Shown here piece after piece: positions 1-9,078 of a stretch of DNA of 64,000 nucleotides. The stretch is from an uncultured Pseudodesulfovibrio sp. (GTDB lineage Bacteria > Desulfobacterota > Desulfovibrionia > Desulfovibrionales > Desulfovibrionaceae): NCBI RefSeq assembly GCF_963662885.1, contig NZ_OY760059.1, positions 1,054,001-1,118,000 on the forward strand. Direction: 5' to 3'. Within the stretch, counting starts at the first letter, position 1. Each line of letters opens with the position of its first letter. The translations under genes and the position numbers were made by a program. The notes below the pieces were generated by a model. It was not told the origin of the DNA. It saw only the letters and a program-made list of their open reading frames with translations, and searched no databases.

Positions 1-776
1 CGTTCGTCCAGATGTGTCTTCCTGTTGGGGTACCACCGGCCCATGATCTCGGTCAGGGTCCCGTCTTCGCGCAGGGACTGGAATGCCTTCTGCCAGGCCT
101 TCACGGTTTCGAGCGGGGTATCGCGCGAGATGGCTATATAAAGATCCATTTCCTTGAGCGGCAGGGCAACCTCGAAATTGTCCGGGTTGATACCGGCGCA
201 GTCGGTCATGGACACCAGCCCGGAGTCGGAGCCGATGATGAGGTCGAGGCGTCCGTACTCCAGCTTGCGGTAGTTGGTCGCGTCGTTGGCGGTCCGTTGC
301 AGGTTGGTGAAGCCGAGCTCGGTCAGATAGCGGTCGCGCGCGTCGCCGATGTAGGTGCCGATGGACCCGACCTTGCGGGCGTCGTCCAGGCTGTTGATGA
401 CCACTCCCGATCCCTTGCGGGCCAGAAAGCACCAACGCACGCGAAAGATCGGTCCCACCCAGTGGAAGAGCGAGTCCCGCTCCTCGGTCCTGGTGGCCGG
501 AAACAAAGCGACGTTGGGTTGGTCAATGGCGATGTGGTAGGCCCGCGCCCAGGGCATGGGCTCAATCCGTGATTTGCAGTGGGTCCGGTCCGCTAATTCA
601 CGGACGATCTCCACCGCCCAACCGCTCAAATGGCCGTTGACGGTCTGTACCGCCAGCCCGTTTGGTTCGGCGAGCAGTTGAAGGTCGCCCGCCAGGGTCG
701 TGCGAGCCGTTCCTGCAAGCAACAAAGAGGAAAAAATGAAAAAAATGACCGGGGAAAAGCGTGCTGACCAATTCAT
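1..776 (-). CDS. Periplasmic solute-binding protein, family 3 (partial)
   Basis: Reading the minus strand from the ATG at 776 gives an open frame of about 258 residues that runs off the left edge, so the C-terminus is missing or nearly so. Residues 1-29 form a signal peptide (hydrophobic FFIFSSLLLAG core). The remainder has the layout of SBP_bac_3 proteins: an N-terminal part with GWAVEIVRELADRT, a WARAYH segment, then SLDDARKVGSIGTYIGD and the late DGTLTEIMGRWYP motif typical of the family end. These proteins bind amino acids or other small polar ligands in the periplasm for ABC uptake or as stand-alone sensors. No permease or ATPase is visible in the window. The ligand cannot be told from sequence. 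Confidence 0.82.
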   Translation of the reverse strand, partial: MNWSARFSPVIFFIFSSLLLAGTARTTLAGDLQLLAEPNGLAVQTVNGHLSGWAVEIVRELADRTHCKSRIEPMPWARAYHIAIDQPNVALFPATRTEERDSLFHWVGPIFRVRWCFLARKGSGVVINSLDDARKVGSIGTYIGDARDRYLTELGFTNLQRTANDATNYRKLEYGRLDLIIGSDSGLVSMTDCAGINPDNFEVALPLKEMDLYIAISRDTPLETVKAWQKAFQSLREDGTLTEIMGRWYPNRKTHLDE

Positions 777-849
777 GCGCGCCAGATAGCAGAAAAGTGT
801 GTTTTTGACATCAGTAAAATACGCATCCGGAAAATTGGTCCCCGGAAAC

Positions 850-884
850 GAGAAAGGCCTCCTTGCGGAGGCCTGTGATTTCTC
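850..884. terminator. Stem-loop upstream of the solute-binding protein gene
   Basis: AGGCCTCC-TTGC-GGAGGCCT (855-874) is a perfect 8-bp stem. It is extended by GAGAAA/TTTCTC outside a 4-base bulge. It looks like an intrinsic terminator but lies between two divergent gene starts, where no transcript is expected to end. It may be a leader hairpin of the minus-strand gene or a relic. Confidence 0.4.
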
Positions 885-1141
885 GGTGCAAAAAAAGGAA
901 GATGTTTTTCTTAGAGCATTGTCCGTGCCAAACTGGGCAGAAAATTTATAAAAAAATTAAAAACAATAATTTCAGTATAATACAGATGCAGCCGGAACTG
1001 TCTTCGGTTTTTGCCGCTGAGCGGTTGCGTACAAGAAATTGAACTTTGCCGAGGAATCGGGGTTGAGAGTTCAAAAAATGAAACCGAATGTAAAATGGTC
1101 TTTCGCTAATGCAATATAGTTCATTACGTTATGTTAATATT

Positions 1142-1157
1142 TTAAACACGTGTTTAA
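1142..1157. promoter_or_regulatory. 16-bp perfect palindrome, candidate operator
   Basis: TTAAACACGTGTTTAA is perfectly self-complementary and centred on CACGTG. It lies about 70 bases before the chemoreceptor ATG in an AT-rich stretch, the expected place for a dimeric regulator site. The regulator is unknown. Confidence 0.4.
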
Positions 1158-1224
1158 GATTTGTGGATATTATATACAAACTCCTTTAAGAGCTTTGCAT
1201 CTCTTGTCATTAAGGAGTGACGCA

Positions 1225-3108
1225 ATGGACATCAAGAATCTTGGTATTGGCCAAAGGCTGGTTGCTATTCTGGCCGTTCTCATGCTCGCGCTGGTTACAA
1301 TTTTCCTTGTTGCAGTATCTTTCGGCACAAAATCACTGACACTATCCGTTGTATCCGGGGGGCTGGAGCAAACTGCGCGCACCATAAGCAGTACAATGGA
1401 AGGAATCGTCGACGACCGCATACATTTTCTTGATTTCGCAGCTTCTTCGGACGTCATCATGGACGCCGCGGCAGGCGGGGACTGGCAAAAGGCCGAAGAC
1501 TGGCTCAAGGAGGCCAAAAAAAACGACCCCATGCTGGAATCGCTTTTCGTGCACAACGCACAGGGGATCAGCGTCGTGACCACCAATGATGGTGGTCGGG
1601 GAAAGAATTATTCCTCCAAGGAGTATTACAGGGCCATCATAACCGAGGGAAAGGACGTCTACGTTTCCGGAATGACGCTCTCGCCCGCCTCGCAGAAACC
1701 GAGAATCGCCATCGTCAAGGCGATCAAGCGCGGCGGCCGGACCATCGGTTACGTGGGCATGTCCATACTGGGCCGGTCCTTCAGCCGCTATCTCGAATCG
1801 GTCAAGGTCGGTGAGAACGGCTACAGCTTCATGTACGACCACAATGGCGTCGTGCTGGCCCATCCTGACAGCAAGCTGATTTTCAGGGATCTTTCGGACG
1901 TCGGGTTCATTCAGGACGGTATCCGGATGCGCGACGGCTTCATCGAATACGAATGGGAAGGCGCGACCAAATACATGGCCTTCGGCCAGGTGGACAGAAC
2001 CGGCTGGATCGTGGCCCTGACCGCCGAACGGGCCGATTACCTGAATGAGGCCCACAAGCTGCAATTGCGGTTGATCGTGATCGGCGGTGTGGCCCTGATC
2101 CTGATTCTGGCTCTGGTTTTCTACCTCATCCGGCGGCTCGTCTCCACACCGTTGGCGGCCATCGTCGACAAGTCGCAAAGGGTCAGCCAGGGTGACCTGA
2201 CCGTGACTTTTGAGGGCAAGTACAGCGGGGAGTTGGCCAAACTGCGCGATTCCTTCGAGACCATGGTCGGCAGCATCAGCGAAGTGGTCGAGACCATCCA
2301 GTCCGGCAGTGAGAACGTCGCTTCCGGGGCGGAAGAGCTGTCGGCGACGGCGGAAGCCCTGGCCCAGGGCGCGACCGCACAGGCCGGAGGCGTTGAGCGG
2401 CTGTCCGGGGCCATAGAGGAAATGAGCGCCAGTATCCACACGACGGCCAACAATGCCAAACAGACCGAGACGCTGGCCGCCCAGGCCGCCCGGGATGCCC
2501 GGGAGGGCGGCGAGGCCGTTGCCCAGGCCGTGACCGCCATGAGCGACATTGCCGAAAAGATCTCCATCATCGAGGAGATCGCGAGGCAGACCAACCTGCT
2601 GGCGCTCAACGCGGCCATCGAGGCGGCCCGAGCAGGGGAGCACGGCAAGGGCTTTGCCGTGGTCGCGGCCGAGGTCCGCAAGCTGGCCGAGCGCAGCGGC
2701 ATCGCCGCGGCGGAGATCAGCGAGTTGTCCGCATCCAGCATGACCGTTTCCGAAAAGGCGGGCGAGATGCTGAAGAAATTGGTTCCGGACATCCAGAAGA
2801 CCGCTGAACTCATTCAGGAGATCACCGCCTCCACTCAGGAGCAGAACGCCGGGGCCGTGGAGATCAACACCGCCACCACGGAACTCGATCGCGTCATCCA
2901 GCAGAATGCCGCCGCTTCCGAAGAGACCTCTTCGACATCCGAAGAACTTTCTGGGCAGGCCGTCCAGTTGCAGCAGACCGTCAGCTACTTCAAGCTCAGC
3001 GCAGGCGCGGGGTACTCGAGGCGCGCAACGCGCCGGACGAGAACGGCCAGGTCCAAGGCTCTGCCAACCGGCCGTAGTGTTCCGGACGATGATTTCGAGC
3101 GATTCTGA
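1225..3108 (+). CDS. Methyl-accepting chemotaxis protein with dCache sensor
   Basis: A 627-residue membrane chemoreceptor. TM1 is at about 12-34, followed by a periplasmic Cache-type domain (roughly 40-275) with SSKEYYRAI and [10 protein letters not shown] motifs typical of dCache_1. TM2 is at about 280-302, then HAMP and a long coiled-coil signalling domain. The conserved hairpin tip runs from about 450 to 491 ([19 protein letters not shown]), where CheA/CheW bind. There is no C-terminal NWETF-like pentapeptide, so CheR tethering is not indicated. An upstream GTG at 1150 is also in frame, but the ATG at 1225 has a clear TAAGGAG site and the extra residues look non-coding. The ligand is unknown; dCache domains often bind amino or carboxylic acids. 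Confidence 0.93.
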   Translation: MDIKNLGIGQRLVAILAVLMLALVTIFLVAVSFGTKSLTLSVVSGGLEQTARTISSTMEGIVDDRIHFLDFAASSDVIMDAAAGGDWQKAEDWLKEAKKNDPMLESLFVHNAQGISVVTTNDGGRGKNYSSKEYYRAIITEGKDVYVSGMTLSPASQKPRIAIVKAIKRGGRTIGYVGMSILGRSFSRYLESVKVGENGYSFMYDHNGVVLAHPDSKLIFRDLSDVGFIQDGIRMRDGFIEYEWEGATKYMAFGQVDRTGWIVALTAERADYLNEAHKLQLRLIVIGGVALILILALVFYLIRRLVSTPLAAIVDKSQRVSQGDLTVTFEGKYSGELAKLRDSFETMVGSISEVVETIQSGSENVASGAEELSATAEALAQGATAQAGGVERLSGAIEEMSASIHTTANNAKQTETLAAQAARDAREGGEAVAQAVTAMSDIAEKISIIEEIARQTNLLALNAAIEAARAGEHGKGFAVVAAEVRKLAERSGIAAAEISELSASSMTVSEKAGEMLKKLVPDIQKTAELIQEITASTQEQNAGAVEINTATTELDRVIQQNAAASEETSSTSEELSGQAVQLQQTVSYFKLSAGAGYSRRATRRTRTARSKALPTGRSVPDDDFERF

Positions 3109-3129
3109 TCAGACGCTCTGTGGATAGAA

Positions 3130-3161
3130 GGCGCGCTCCATTTGCGGGGCGCGCCTTTTTT
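3130..3161 (+). terminator. Intrinsic terminator of the chemoreceptor gene
   Basis: GGCGCGC (3130-3136) pairs with GCGCGCC (3149-3155) and is followed by TTTTTT. Confidence 0.85.
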
Positions 3162-3193
3162 GGGGAGCATTTTCCCGCCCGCCTCGTGGAATG

Positions 3194-3226
3194 AAAAAAG
3201 GGACGCGCCTCAGCACGTCCCTTTTT
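3194..3226 (-). terminator. Intrinsic terminator of the aminotransferase gene
   Basis: AAAAAAGGGACG (3194-3205) pairs with CGTCCCTTTTT (3216-3226). It lies just past the minus-strand stop at 3246 and could also act on the plus strand. Confidence 0.8.
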
Positions 3227-3245
3227 GATGTATTGGATCGACCGC

Positions 3246-4436
3246 CTATTTGAACTTGGCCAGGGCGGCGGCAAAACCTTCCTTGGAGCGGGGGATGATC
3301 TTGTCCTCCACGGAGAAGGACAGGCGGAAGAAGCCGGGGTAGCCGAACCCGGATCCGGGTACGGCCAGGATCTTCTCTTCCTGAAGCGCGGCGCAGAATT
3401 TGACGTCGTCCCCGCCAGGGGCTTTGGGGAAGAAGTAGAACGCGCCCTTGGGCATGGTGTATTCGTAACCGGCGTAGTCCAGGACCTCGGCCATGGCTTT
3501 GCGGCGGTTGTCGTAGACCGAGATGTCCACGCCCGAACCCAGCGCGCGGGCCATGAGCTTTTGGGCCAGGGCCGGAGCGTTGACAAAGCCGAGGATGCGG
3601 TTGGTCAGGGTCACGGCGCCGACCAGGGTGGCCTTGCCTTCCATGGCCGGGTTGATCAGCGCGTAGCCGATGCGTTCGCCCGCCATGGACAGGTTCTTGG
3701 AGAAGGACGAGCAGACCACGGTGTACGGGTAGATGGGCAGCAGGCTCGGCACTTCCACGCCGTCGAAGGCGAGGAACCGGTAAGGTTCGTCGGCCAGGAT
3801 GTAGATGGGCCGTTCGCGGTTCTCGTTGTGTTTTTCGAGGATGGCGGCCAGGGCCTCGAGGGAAGCCTTGTCATACACCGCGCCCGACGGGTTGTTGGGC
3901 GAGTTGAGCATGACCACGCGGGTCTTGTCGGTGATGGCCTTGTCCATGGCCTCCAGGTCGAGCTGGAAGGTCAGGGGCTTGGCCGGAACCGTGACCAGTT
4001 TCGCGCCGTGGTTTTCGCAGTAGAAGCCGTACTCGACGAAGTACGGAGCCGGGGTCATGACCTCGTCGCCGGGGCCGAGCACGGCCCGGAAGAACGAGTT
4101 GAGCGCGCCGGCCGCGCCGCAGGTGATGACCAGGCAGTCGGCTGTCACGGGCGTGCCCTGTTCCCTGGACACTTCAGCGGCCAGCTTTTCACGCACGTCG
4201 GGGTAGCCGAAGTTGGGCATGTAGCCCATGAAGAACGGCTTGTCGGCTTCTTCGGCCAGTTCCAGGAGTCCTTCCTTGATGGCGGACGGCGGCGGCAGGT
4301 CCGGGTTGCCCAGGCTGAAGTCGCAGACCGCGTCCTCGCCGAATTTCTTCTTCAGGGCAATGCCCTCTTCAAACATCTTGCGGATCCAGGAGGACCGCTC
4401 CATGTATCCCGCTATTTGGCTGGAAATAAGTTGCAT
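3246..4436 (-). CDS. PLP-dependent aminotransferase, class I/II
   Basis: A 396-residue fold-type I aminotransferase of the aspartate-aminotransferase superfamily. Visible landmarks are SLGNPDLPPPS near residue 41, the NSPNNPSG loop at about 179-185, ADEPY with the pyridine-nitrogen Asp216, and SSFSKNLSMAGERIG with the Schiff-base Lys247. The length is normal for the family. The start is the ATG at 4436, with AAGGAG seven bases upstream. The gene is monocistronic and convergent with the chemoreceptor gene. The substrate pair cannot be read from the sequence; aspartate or alanine-type specificity is most common for this branch. Confidence 0.9.
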   Translation of the reverse strand: MQLISSQIAGYMERSSWIRKMFEEGIALKKKFGEDAVCDFSLGNPDLPPPSAIKEGLLELAEEADKPFFMGYMPNFGYPDVREKLAAEVSREQGTPVTADCLVITCGAAGALNSFFRAVLGPGDEVMTPAPYFVEYGFYCENHGAKLVTVPAKPLTFQLDLEAMDKAITDKTRVVMLNSPNNPSGAVYDKASLEALAAILEKHNENRERPIYILADEPYRFLAFDGVEVPSLLPIYPYTVVCSSFSKNLSMAGERIGYALINPAMEGKATLVGAVTLTNRILGFVNAPALAQKLMARALGSGVDISVYDNRRKAMAEVLDYAGYEYTMPKGAFYFFPKAPGGDDVKFCAALQEEKILAVPGSGFGYPGFFRLSFSVEDKIIPRSKEGFAAALAKFK

Positions 4437-4567
4437 GGGAAAACTCCTTGGAATTCAGGTGAAGCTCCCACTTTACGGCAAGCCCCCGCCACTTGCAATA
4501 CGCGATGCCCGGTGCGGGGCGGACGGGCGGGGCGAAGTGGGCCTTCGTCGTCTTCCGGGCACGGTAC

Positions 4568-4596
4568 TTGACAATGGTTAGCTCCCTAACTAATGT
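4568..4596 (+). promoter_or_regulatory. MarR-operon promoter with overlapping operator
   Basis: TTGACA (4568-4573) and TAATGT (4591-4596) are spaced by 17 bases. The spacer carries the perfect inverted repeat GTTAG-CTCC-CTAAC (4577-4590). A dimer of the adjacent MarR-type protein bound there would block RNA polymerase, so autoregulation is the simplest reading. Confidence 0.6.
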
Positions 4597-4602
4597 TTGA
4601 CT

Positions 4603-5100
4603 ATGTTTTTCCTTAAGGACTTCCCAGATGAAGAGATGATCGATCGGCTGCGTGTCATGCTGCCGGACGCGGATGCCACCGGCGTTCAGATTTTCATCCG
4701 GCTGCTGGCGCTGGGCAGCGAATGTCTGCTGGAGCTGGACCGGGTGCTCGGCGCACACCGCCTGAGCCACAGCCGTTGGATAGTGCTCATGCTCTTGCGG
4801 CGCAGGGAGGTCTGGCATGCCCTTCCTTCCGAACTGGCCCGGGAGCAGGGCATAACGCGGGCGACCATGTCCGGGCTGATTCGGGGGCTCGAGGAGCAGG
4901 GGCTGGTCACCCGGCAGGCGGATGACGGTGACCGGCGGCGGACCGTGATCGCCCTGACCGGCGAAGGGGCCGCGCTGGTGGAGCGTGTCATGCCTGAATG
5001 CCTCAGGTTGATGGAGCGGACCTTGTCGCCGTTGAACGAGGGTGAAAAAGACGAATTCAAACGGCTGCTTGAAAAACTGTTTCCCCTTGGGGCCGCTTGA
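4603..5100 (+). CDS. MarR-family transcriptional regulator
   Basis: A 165-residue winged-helix regulator. The recognition helix region LAREQGITRATMSGLIRGLE and the wing DDGDRRRTVIALTGEG are diagnostic of MarR. It opens a probable operon with an HlyD protein, a double ATPase and two ABC-2 permeases, so it most likely senses an exported compound and represses the exporter. The start is uncertain. ATG 4603 would make the message nearly leaderless given the -10 at 4591-4596, and ATG 4636 is the alternative. A three-codon frame (ATG at 4628, stop 4637-4639) with its own AAGGA overlaps ATG 4636 and might couple translation. In E. coli the equivalent exporter operon is controlled by a TetR protein (CecR), so the regulator type differs here. 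Confidence 0.88.
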   Translation: MFFLKDFPDEEMIDRLRVMLPDADATGVQIFIRLLALGSECLLELDRVLGAHRLSHSRWIVLMLLRRREVWHALPSELAREQGITRATMSGLIRGLEEQGLVTRQADDGDRRRTVIALTGEGAALVERVMPECLRLMERTLSPLNEGEKDEFKRLLEKLFPLGAA

Positions 5101-5161
5101 TGCGAGAATGGGCTTCAGGCGCAACCCGATTGTGTTCCCAAAAACAGGAAGTTATTACCAT

Positions 5162-6184
5162 ATGCGTAAGATAGTCATAATAGTTCTGGCTCTGGTCCTT
5201 CTCGGCGGCGGAGGCTACCTGGCGTACTGGGCGTTTTGTACCGAGTGTGAAGACACGGGTGCGCTGACGCTTTACGGCAACGTGGATATCCGTCAGGTCA
5301 ACCTCGCCTTCAAGGACAGCGAGCGGATCCGTGACGTCCTCGTGGAAGAGGGCGACATCGTCGAGCCGGGGCAGAAGCTGGCCCAGCTCAGGACCGAGCG
5401 ACTGGAAGCCCAGATCAAGTCCGTGCAGGCCGGGGTGGACGCCCAGAAATTCGTGGTCATCGAGCTTGAAAACGGGTCCCGACCCGAGGAAGTCCAACAG
5501 GCGCTGGCCGAGGAGAAGCAGGCCCTGGCCGAGCGCAACCTGACCAAGCGGACCTTCGATCGGCAGGCCAGCCTGCTCAAGCGTGGCGCCAATGCCCAGC
5601 AGGATCTGGACGACGCCCGCGCGCAATACGACGTGGCCAAGGCCAAGTACCAGGTGGCGGTCCAGAACCGTATCCTCATGCAAAAGGGCGCGCGCTGGGA
5701 AGAGATCGCCTCGGCCAAGTCCTCCCTGAACAAGCTTGAAGCCGACCTCGATACCCTCAACGTGCAGTTGGCGGAAAGTTCCCTGTACGCACCCACCAAG
5801 GCGGTGGTGCGCAGCCGCAACCTTGAGCCGGGAGACATGGCCTCTGCCCAGAGTCCGGTCTTCACCCTGGGCGTCATGACTCCCAAGTGGGTCCGGACCT
5901 ATGTGCCCGAAAACAAGCTTGGACAGATCAAGCCGGGCATGCGCGGCTACGCTGTGGCGGATTCCTGGCCGGACAGACATTTCGAAGGGTGGGTCGGGTT
6001 CATTTCCTCCACCGCCGAGTTCACGCCCCGTGCCGTGGAAACCCCGGAACTGCGTACCTCCCTGGTCTACGAGGTTCGTCTGAACGTCAACGACCCGGAC
6101 AACGAGTTGCGGCTGGGTATGCCGGTCACGGTCCATTTCGAGCCTCAGGCCGATTCCGGCGCGCAGGACGCCGCCGCGAACTAG
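5162..6184 (+). CDS. HlyD-family periplasmic adaptor (YbhG-like)
   Basis: A 340-residue membrane-fusion protein. It has an N-terminal TM anchor (residues 3-22, IVIIVLALVLLGGGGYLAYW), a lipoyl half-motif, a long coiled-coil hairpin (about 80-190, rich in Gln/Glu/Ala), a second lipoyl half around SSLYAPTKAVVRSRN, and a C-terminal beta-barrel. It should bridge an inner-membrane ABC exporter to the outer membrane. An upstream ATG at 5042 is in frame but overlaps the marR end; ATG 5162 has a GGAAG site and starts exactly at the membrane anchor. It belongs to the marR exporter operon, with the ATPase gene starting nine bases after its stop. Confidence 0.9.
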   Translation: MRKIVIIVLALVLLGGGGYLAYWAFCTECEDTGALTLYGNVDIRQVNLAFKDSERIRDVLVEEGDIVEPGQKLAQLRTERLEAQIKSVQAGVDAQKFVVIELENGSRPEEVQQALAEEKQALAERNLTKRTFDRQASLLKRGANAQQDLDDARAQYDVAKAKYQVAVQNRILMQKGARWEEIASAKSSLNKLEADLDTLNVQLAESSLYAPTKAVVRSRNLEPGDMASAQSPVFTLGVMTPKWVRTYVPENKLGQIKPGMRGYAVADSWPDRHFEGWVGFISSTAEFTPRAVETPELRTSLVYEVRLNVNDPDNELRLGMPVTVHFEPQADSGAQDAAAN

Positions 6185-6192
6185 GGTTGCCC

Positions 6193-7932
6193 ATGTCGGA
6201 AGAAACCGCTCCATTACCCCTGGAGATCAAGGACCTGCGCAAAAGTTTCGCCCGGGGCAAAGGCCGGGTCGAGGCCCTGCGCGGCGTCTCGCTCTCCCTT
6301 GAACTCGGCAGCGTCAACGCGCTGCTTGGCCCGGACGGGGCTGGCAAGACCACGCTCATTCGTCTGGCAACGGGCATCATGGCCCCGGAAGAGGGGAGCG
6401 TGACCGTGCTCGGCATGGATTCGGTCAAGCAGGCCCAGGACATCCAGTCGGCCATCGGCTACATGCCCCAGCGCTTCGGACTGTACGAGGATCTGAGCGT
6501 GCAGGAAAACCTGGACCTGTACGCGGACCTGCAGGGCGTGGGGAGCGAGGAGCGCGGCGAGCGGTATGAATCCCTGATGGAGATGACCAATCTGGCTCCG
6601 TTCACCAAGCGGCTGGCCGGGCGGCTGTCCGGCGGCATGAAGCAGAAGCTCGGGCTGGCCTGCTCTCTGCTCAAGACGCCGCGATTTCTCCTTCTGGACG
6701 AACCCACCGTGGGCGTGGACCCTCTTTCCCGGCGCGAGCTGTGGTCCATCGTGGACACCCTGGTGCGCAAGGAGGAGATCACCGTGCTGGTCAGCACCGC
6801 CTACCTGGACGAGGCGGCCCGCTGCGACCAGGTTTTCATCCTTCAGGACGGCGAGCTCATCGGCAAGGGCTCTCCCGACTCCTTCATCGACGAGGCCCGG
6901 GGACGGACCTGGCGGGTCACGCCCGACGACACTCCGCGCGTGGTCCAGAGCCGCCTCTTCGGCAAGCCCGGTATCGTGGACGCCACCCTGGAATCGGGAC
7001 GGGTCCGCGTGGTCACGCGGGAGGCCGAGCTGCCCGAATCCCTGTTCAAGGAAGCGGGGGCGCTGGACCCGGAGTCCGTCGAGCCCGTGTTCGAGGACGG
7101 CTTCATGCTCCTGCTCAACCGCGACAGCGAAGCGGGGTCCACGGCCCTGAAAGTGGACAAGGTGCAGGGGAGCGAGGACGGCGACGCCATCACCGTGTCC
7201 GGTTTGGAACGTCAGTTCGGCGATTTCTATGCGGTCAAGGGACTCGAATTTTCGGTCAAGCGCGGGGAGATTTTTGGCCTGCTCGGCCCCAACGGAGCGG
7301 GCAAGTCGACCACCTTCCGCATGCTCTGCGGCCTACTGCCCGCCACGGGCGGCTCCCTGGAAGTGGGCGGTCTGAACCTGCGCAAGGCCGCGGCCAAGGC
7401 GCGCAAGAACCTGGGCTACATGGCCCAGAAATTTTCCCTGTACGGCCAGCTCTCTGTGCTGGAAAACCTGAATTTCTTCAGCAAGGTCTATGGGCTGCAC
7501 GGCTCGCATCGCGAAGAGCGGGTGCAGTGGGCCCTGGACGAACTGGATCTGGCCGGGCAGGCCGAGACCACGTCCGGTGAATTGCCTTTCGGCTTCCGCC
7601 AGCGCCTCTCCCTGGCCTGCGCCCTGATGCACGAACCCGACATCCTCTTTCTGGACGAGCCCACCTCCGGTGTCGATCCCCTGGCCCGGCGGCAGTTCTG
7701 GGCCCGGATCAATTCCCTGGCAGAGCAGGGCGTGACCGTGGTGGTCACCACCCATTTCATGGAAGAGGCCGAGTACTGCGACCGCATGCTGATCATGATG
7801 ACCGGAGAACTGCTGGCCCAGGGTACGCCGGACGAGATCCGCGAGTATGCCGGGACCGATGAGGACGCCACCATCGAAAAGGCGTTCATCGCACTGGTGG
7901 AAAAGCGCCGGGCAGAGGAAAAGGAGCAATAA
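6193..7932 (+). CDS. Fused double ABC ATPase of drug exporter (YbhF-like)
   Basis: A 579-residue protein with two ABC ATPase domains in tandem. Domain 1 has Walker A LLGPDGAGKTT (about 45-54), signature LSGGMKQK and Walker B LLLDEPTVGVDP. Domain 2 has Walker A LLGPNGAGKST (about 363-373) and Walker B LFLDEPTSGVDP, but its signature reads ELPFGFRQR instead of LSGGQxQR. Such degenerate signatures usually mean one of the two composite ATP sites is regulatory. It energises export through the two downstream ABC-2 permeases. The start is the ATG at 6193; a longer in-frame extension back to 5887 overlaps the adaptor gene and is not used. Confidence 0.93.
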   Translation: MSEETAPLPLEIKDLRKSFARGKGRVEALRGVSLSLELGSVNALLGPDGAGKTTLIRLATGIMAPEEGSVTVLGMDSVKQAQDIQSAIGYMPQRFGLYEDLSVQENLDLYADLQGVGSEERGERYESLMEMTNLAPFTKRLAGRLSGGMKQKLGLACSLLKTPRFLLLDEPTVGVDPLSRRELWSIVDTLVRKEEITVLVSTAYLDEAARCDQVFILQDGELIGKGSPDSFIDEARGRTWRVTPDDTPRVVQSRLFGKPGIVDATLESGRVRVVTREAELPESLFKEAGALDPESVEPVFEDGFMLLLNRDSEAGSTALKVDKVQGSEDGDAITVSGLERQFGDFYAVKGLEFSVKRGEIFGLLGPNGAGKSTTFRMLCGLLPATGGSLEVGGLNLRKAAAKARKNLGYMAQKFSLYGQLSVLENLNFFSKVYGLHGSHREERVQWALDELDLAGQAETTSGELPFGFRQRLSLACALMHEPDILFLDEPTSGVDPLARRQFWARINSLAEQGVTVVVTTHFMEEAEYCDRMLIMMTGELLAQGTPDEIREYAGTDEDATIEKAFIALVEKRRAEEKEQ

Positions 7933-7934
7933 CC

Positions 7935-9074
7935 GTGATCGGAGGACTCGATTTCAATCGCCTGCGCGCCCTGCTGGTCAAGGAATGGCTCCAGATCATC
8001 CGCGATCCGTCGAGCATCGCCCTGGCCTTTGTCATTCCCATCGTCATGCTTCTGCTCTTCGGCTACGGCATCAGCCTGGACCCCAAGCAGTTGCCCGTGG
8101 CGTTCGTCATGGACAAGCCCGACCCCACGGCCTCGACCCTGCTGGCCCGCTTCCGTCACTCCGAGTACTTCGGCGTGGTGCCCACGACCTCCTGGGACGA
8201 GGCGGAACGGATGCTTCTGGACCGGGAAGTGGACGCGGTCATTCGACTGCAATCGGATTTCACCCGCCGTCTTATGACCGGCGGCCAGGCTCCGGTCCAG
8301 CTGGTGGTCAACGGGGTGGACTCCAACCGCGCCCTGCAGATCGTCGGCTACGTGACCATGACCTGGAATCGCTGGCTGAACAGCATCTCGACGACCTTGC
8401 CCGGAGCGGGAAACCTGAGCCGGATCGGTCTGGTCGATCTGCAGCAGCGCATCTGGTTCAACGAGGCCATACGCAGCGAAAACTTTCTGGTGCCCGGCCT
8501 GATGGCCATCATCATGACCCTGATCGGCACGTTGCTGACCGCCATGGTCATGGCCAGGGAGTGGGAGCGGGGGACTATGGAGGCCCTGCTGGTCACGCCG
8601 GTCAGGCGGCTTGAGATCGTTTTGGGCAAGCTGATTCCCTATTTCATTCTCGGCATGGGCGGGCTGGTGCTGTGCATCGTCATGGCCGTGTTCCTGTTCG
8701 ACGTGCCTTTCCGGGGCTCGTTGCTGGTGCTTCTGTCCCTGGGCGGCGTGTTCATGGTCGGGACACTGGGGCTGGGGCTGTTCATCTCGTCCACGGCCAA
8801 GAACCAGTTCGTGGCCGGGCAGATAGCCCTGCTGGCCGCCTTCCTGCCGTCGTTTTTCCTGTCCGGGTTCATCTTCGAGTTGAGCAGCACGCCCATCTTC
8901 ATCCAGGTGCTCGCCTATGTGGTCCCGGCCAACTATTTCGTCGAGATCGTGCAGACCCTGTTCCTCGCGGGCAACGTGGGCTCGGTGTTGTTGCCGAACC
9001 TCGTCGGCCTGATCGTCCTGGCCCTGGTGTTCATGACCCTGGCCTTCCGCAAGACACGCAAGAGCCTGGAGTGA
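7935..9074 (+). CDS. ABC-2 type transport permease (YbhS-like)
   Basis: A 379-residue inner-membrane permease with the YbhS/YbhR layout: a cytosolic start (KEWLQIIRDPSS), TM1 (IALAFVIPIVMLLLFGYG), a large periplasmic loop, then about five TM segments in the second half including the conserved MAREWERGTMEALLVTPV turn. It begins with GTG at 7935 directly after the ATPase stop, preceded by AAGGAG. With its paralogue at 9079 it forms the membrane channel of the exporter. The substrate is unknown; relatives export cationic drugs or fluorescent dyes. Confidence 0.92.
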   Translation: MIGGLDFNRLRALLVKEWLQIIRDPSSIALAFVIPIVMLLLFGYGISLDPKQLPVAFVMDKPDPTASTLLARFRHSEYFGVVPTTSWDEAERMLLDREVDAVIRLQSDFTRRLMTGGQAPVQLVVNGVDSNRALQIVGYVTMTWNRWLNSISTTLPGAGNLSRIGLVDLQQRIWFNEAIRSENFLVPGLMAIIMTLIGTLLTAMVMAREWERGTMEALLVTPVRRLEIVLGKLIPYFILGMGGLVLCIVMAVFLFDVPFRGSLLVLLSLGGVFMVGTLGLGLFISSTAKNQFVAGQIALLAAFLPSFFLSGFIFELSSTPIFIQVLAYVVPANYFVEIVQTLFLAGNVGSVLLPNLVGLIVLALVFMTLAFRKTRKSLE

Positions 9075-9078
9075 GCCC

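Larger units (their letters stand above)
777..1224. other. Intergenic, AT-rich divergent control region
   Basis: This 448-base gap separates the divergent solute-binding protein and chemoreceptor genes. It holds no credible gene. It is clearly richer in A+T than its surroundings, especially at 890-1160. It contains a hairpin at 850-884, a TATAAT hexamer at 976-981 without a good -35 box, and a 16-bp palindrome at 1142-1157 (both listed separately). Confidence 0.6.
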
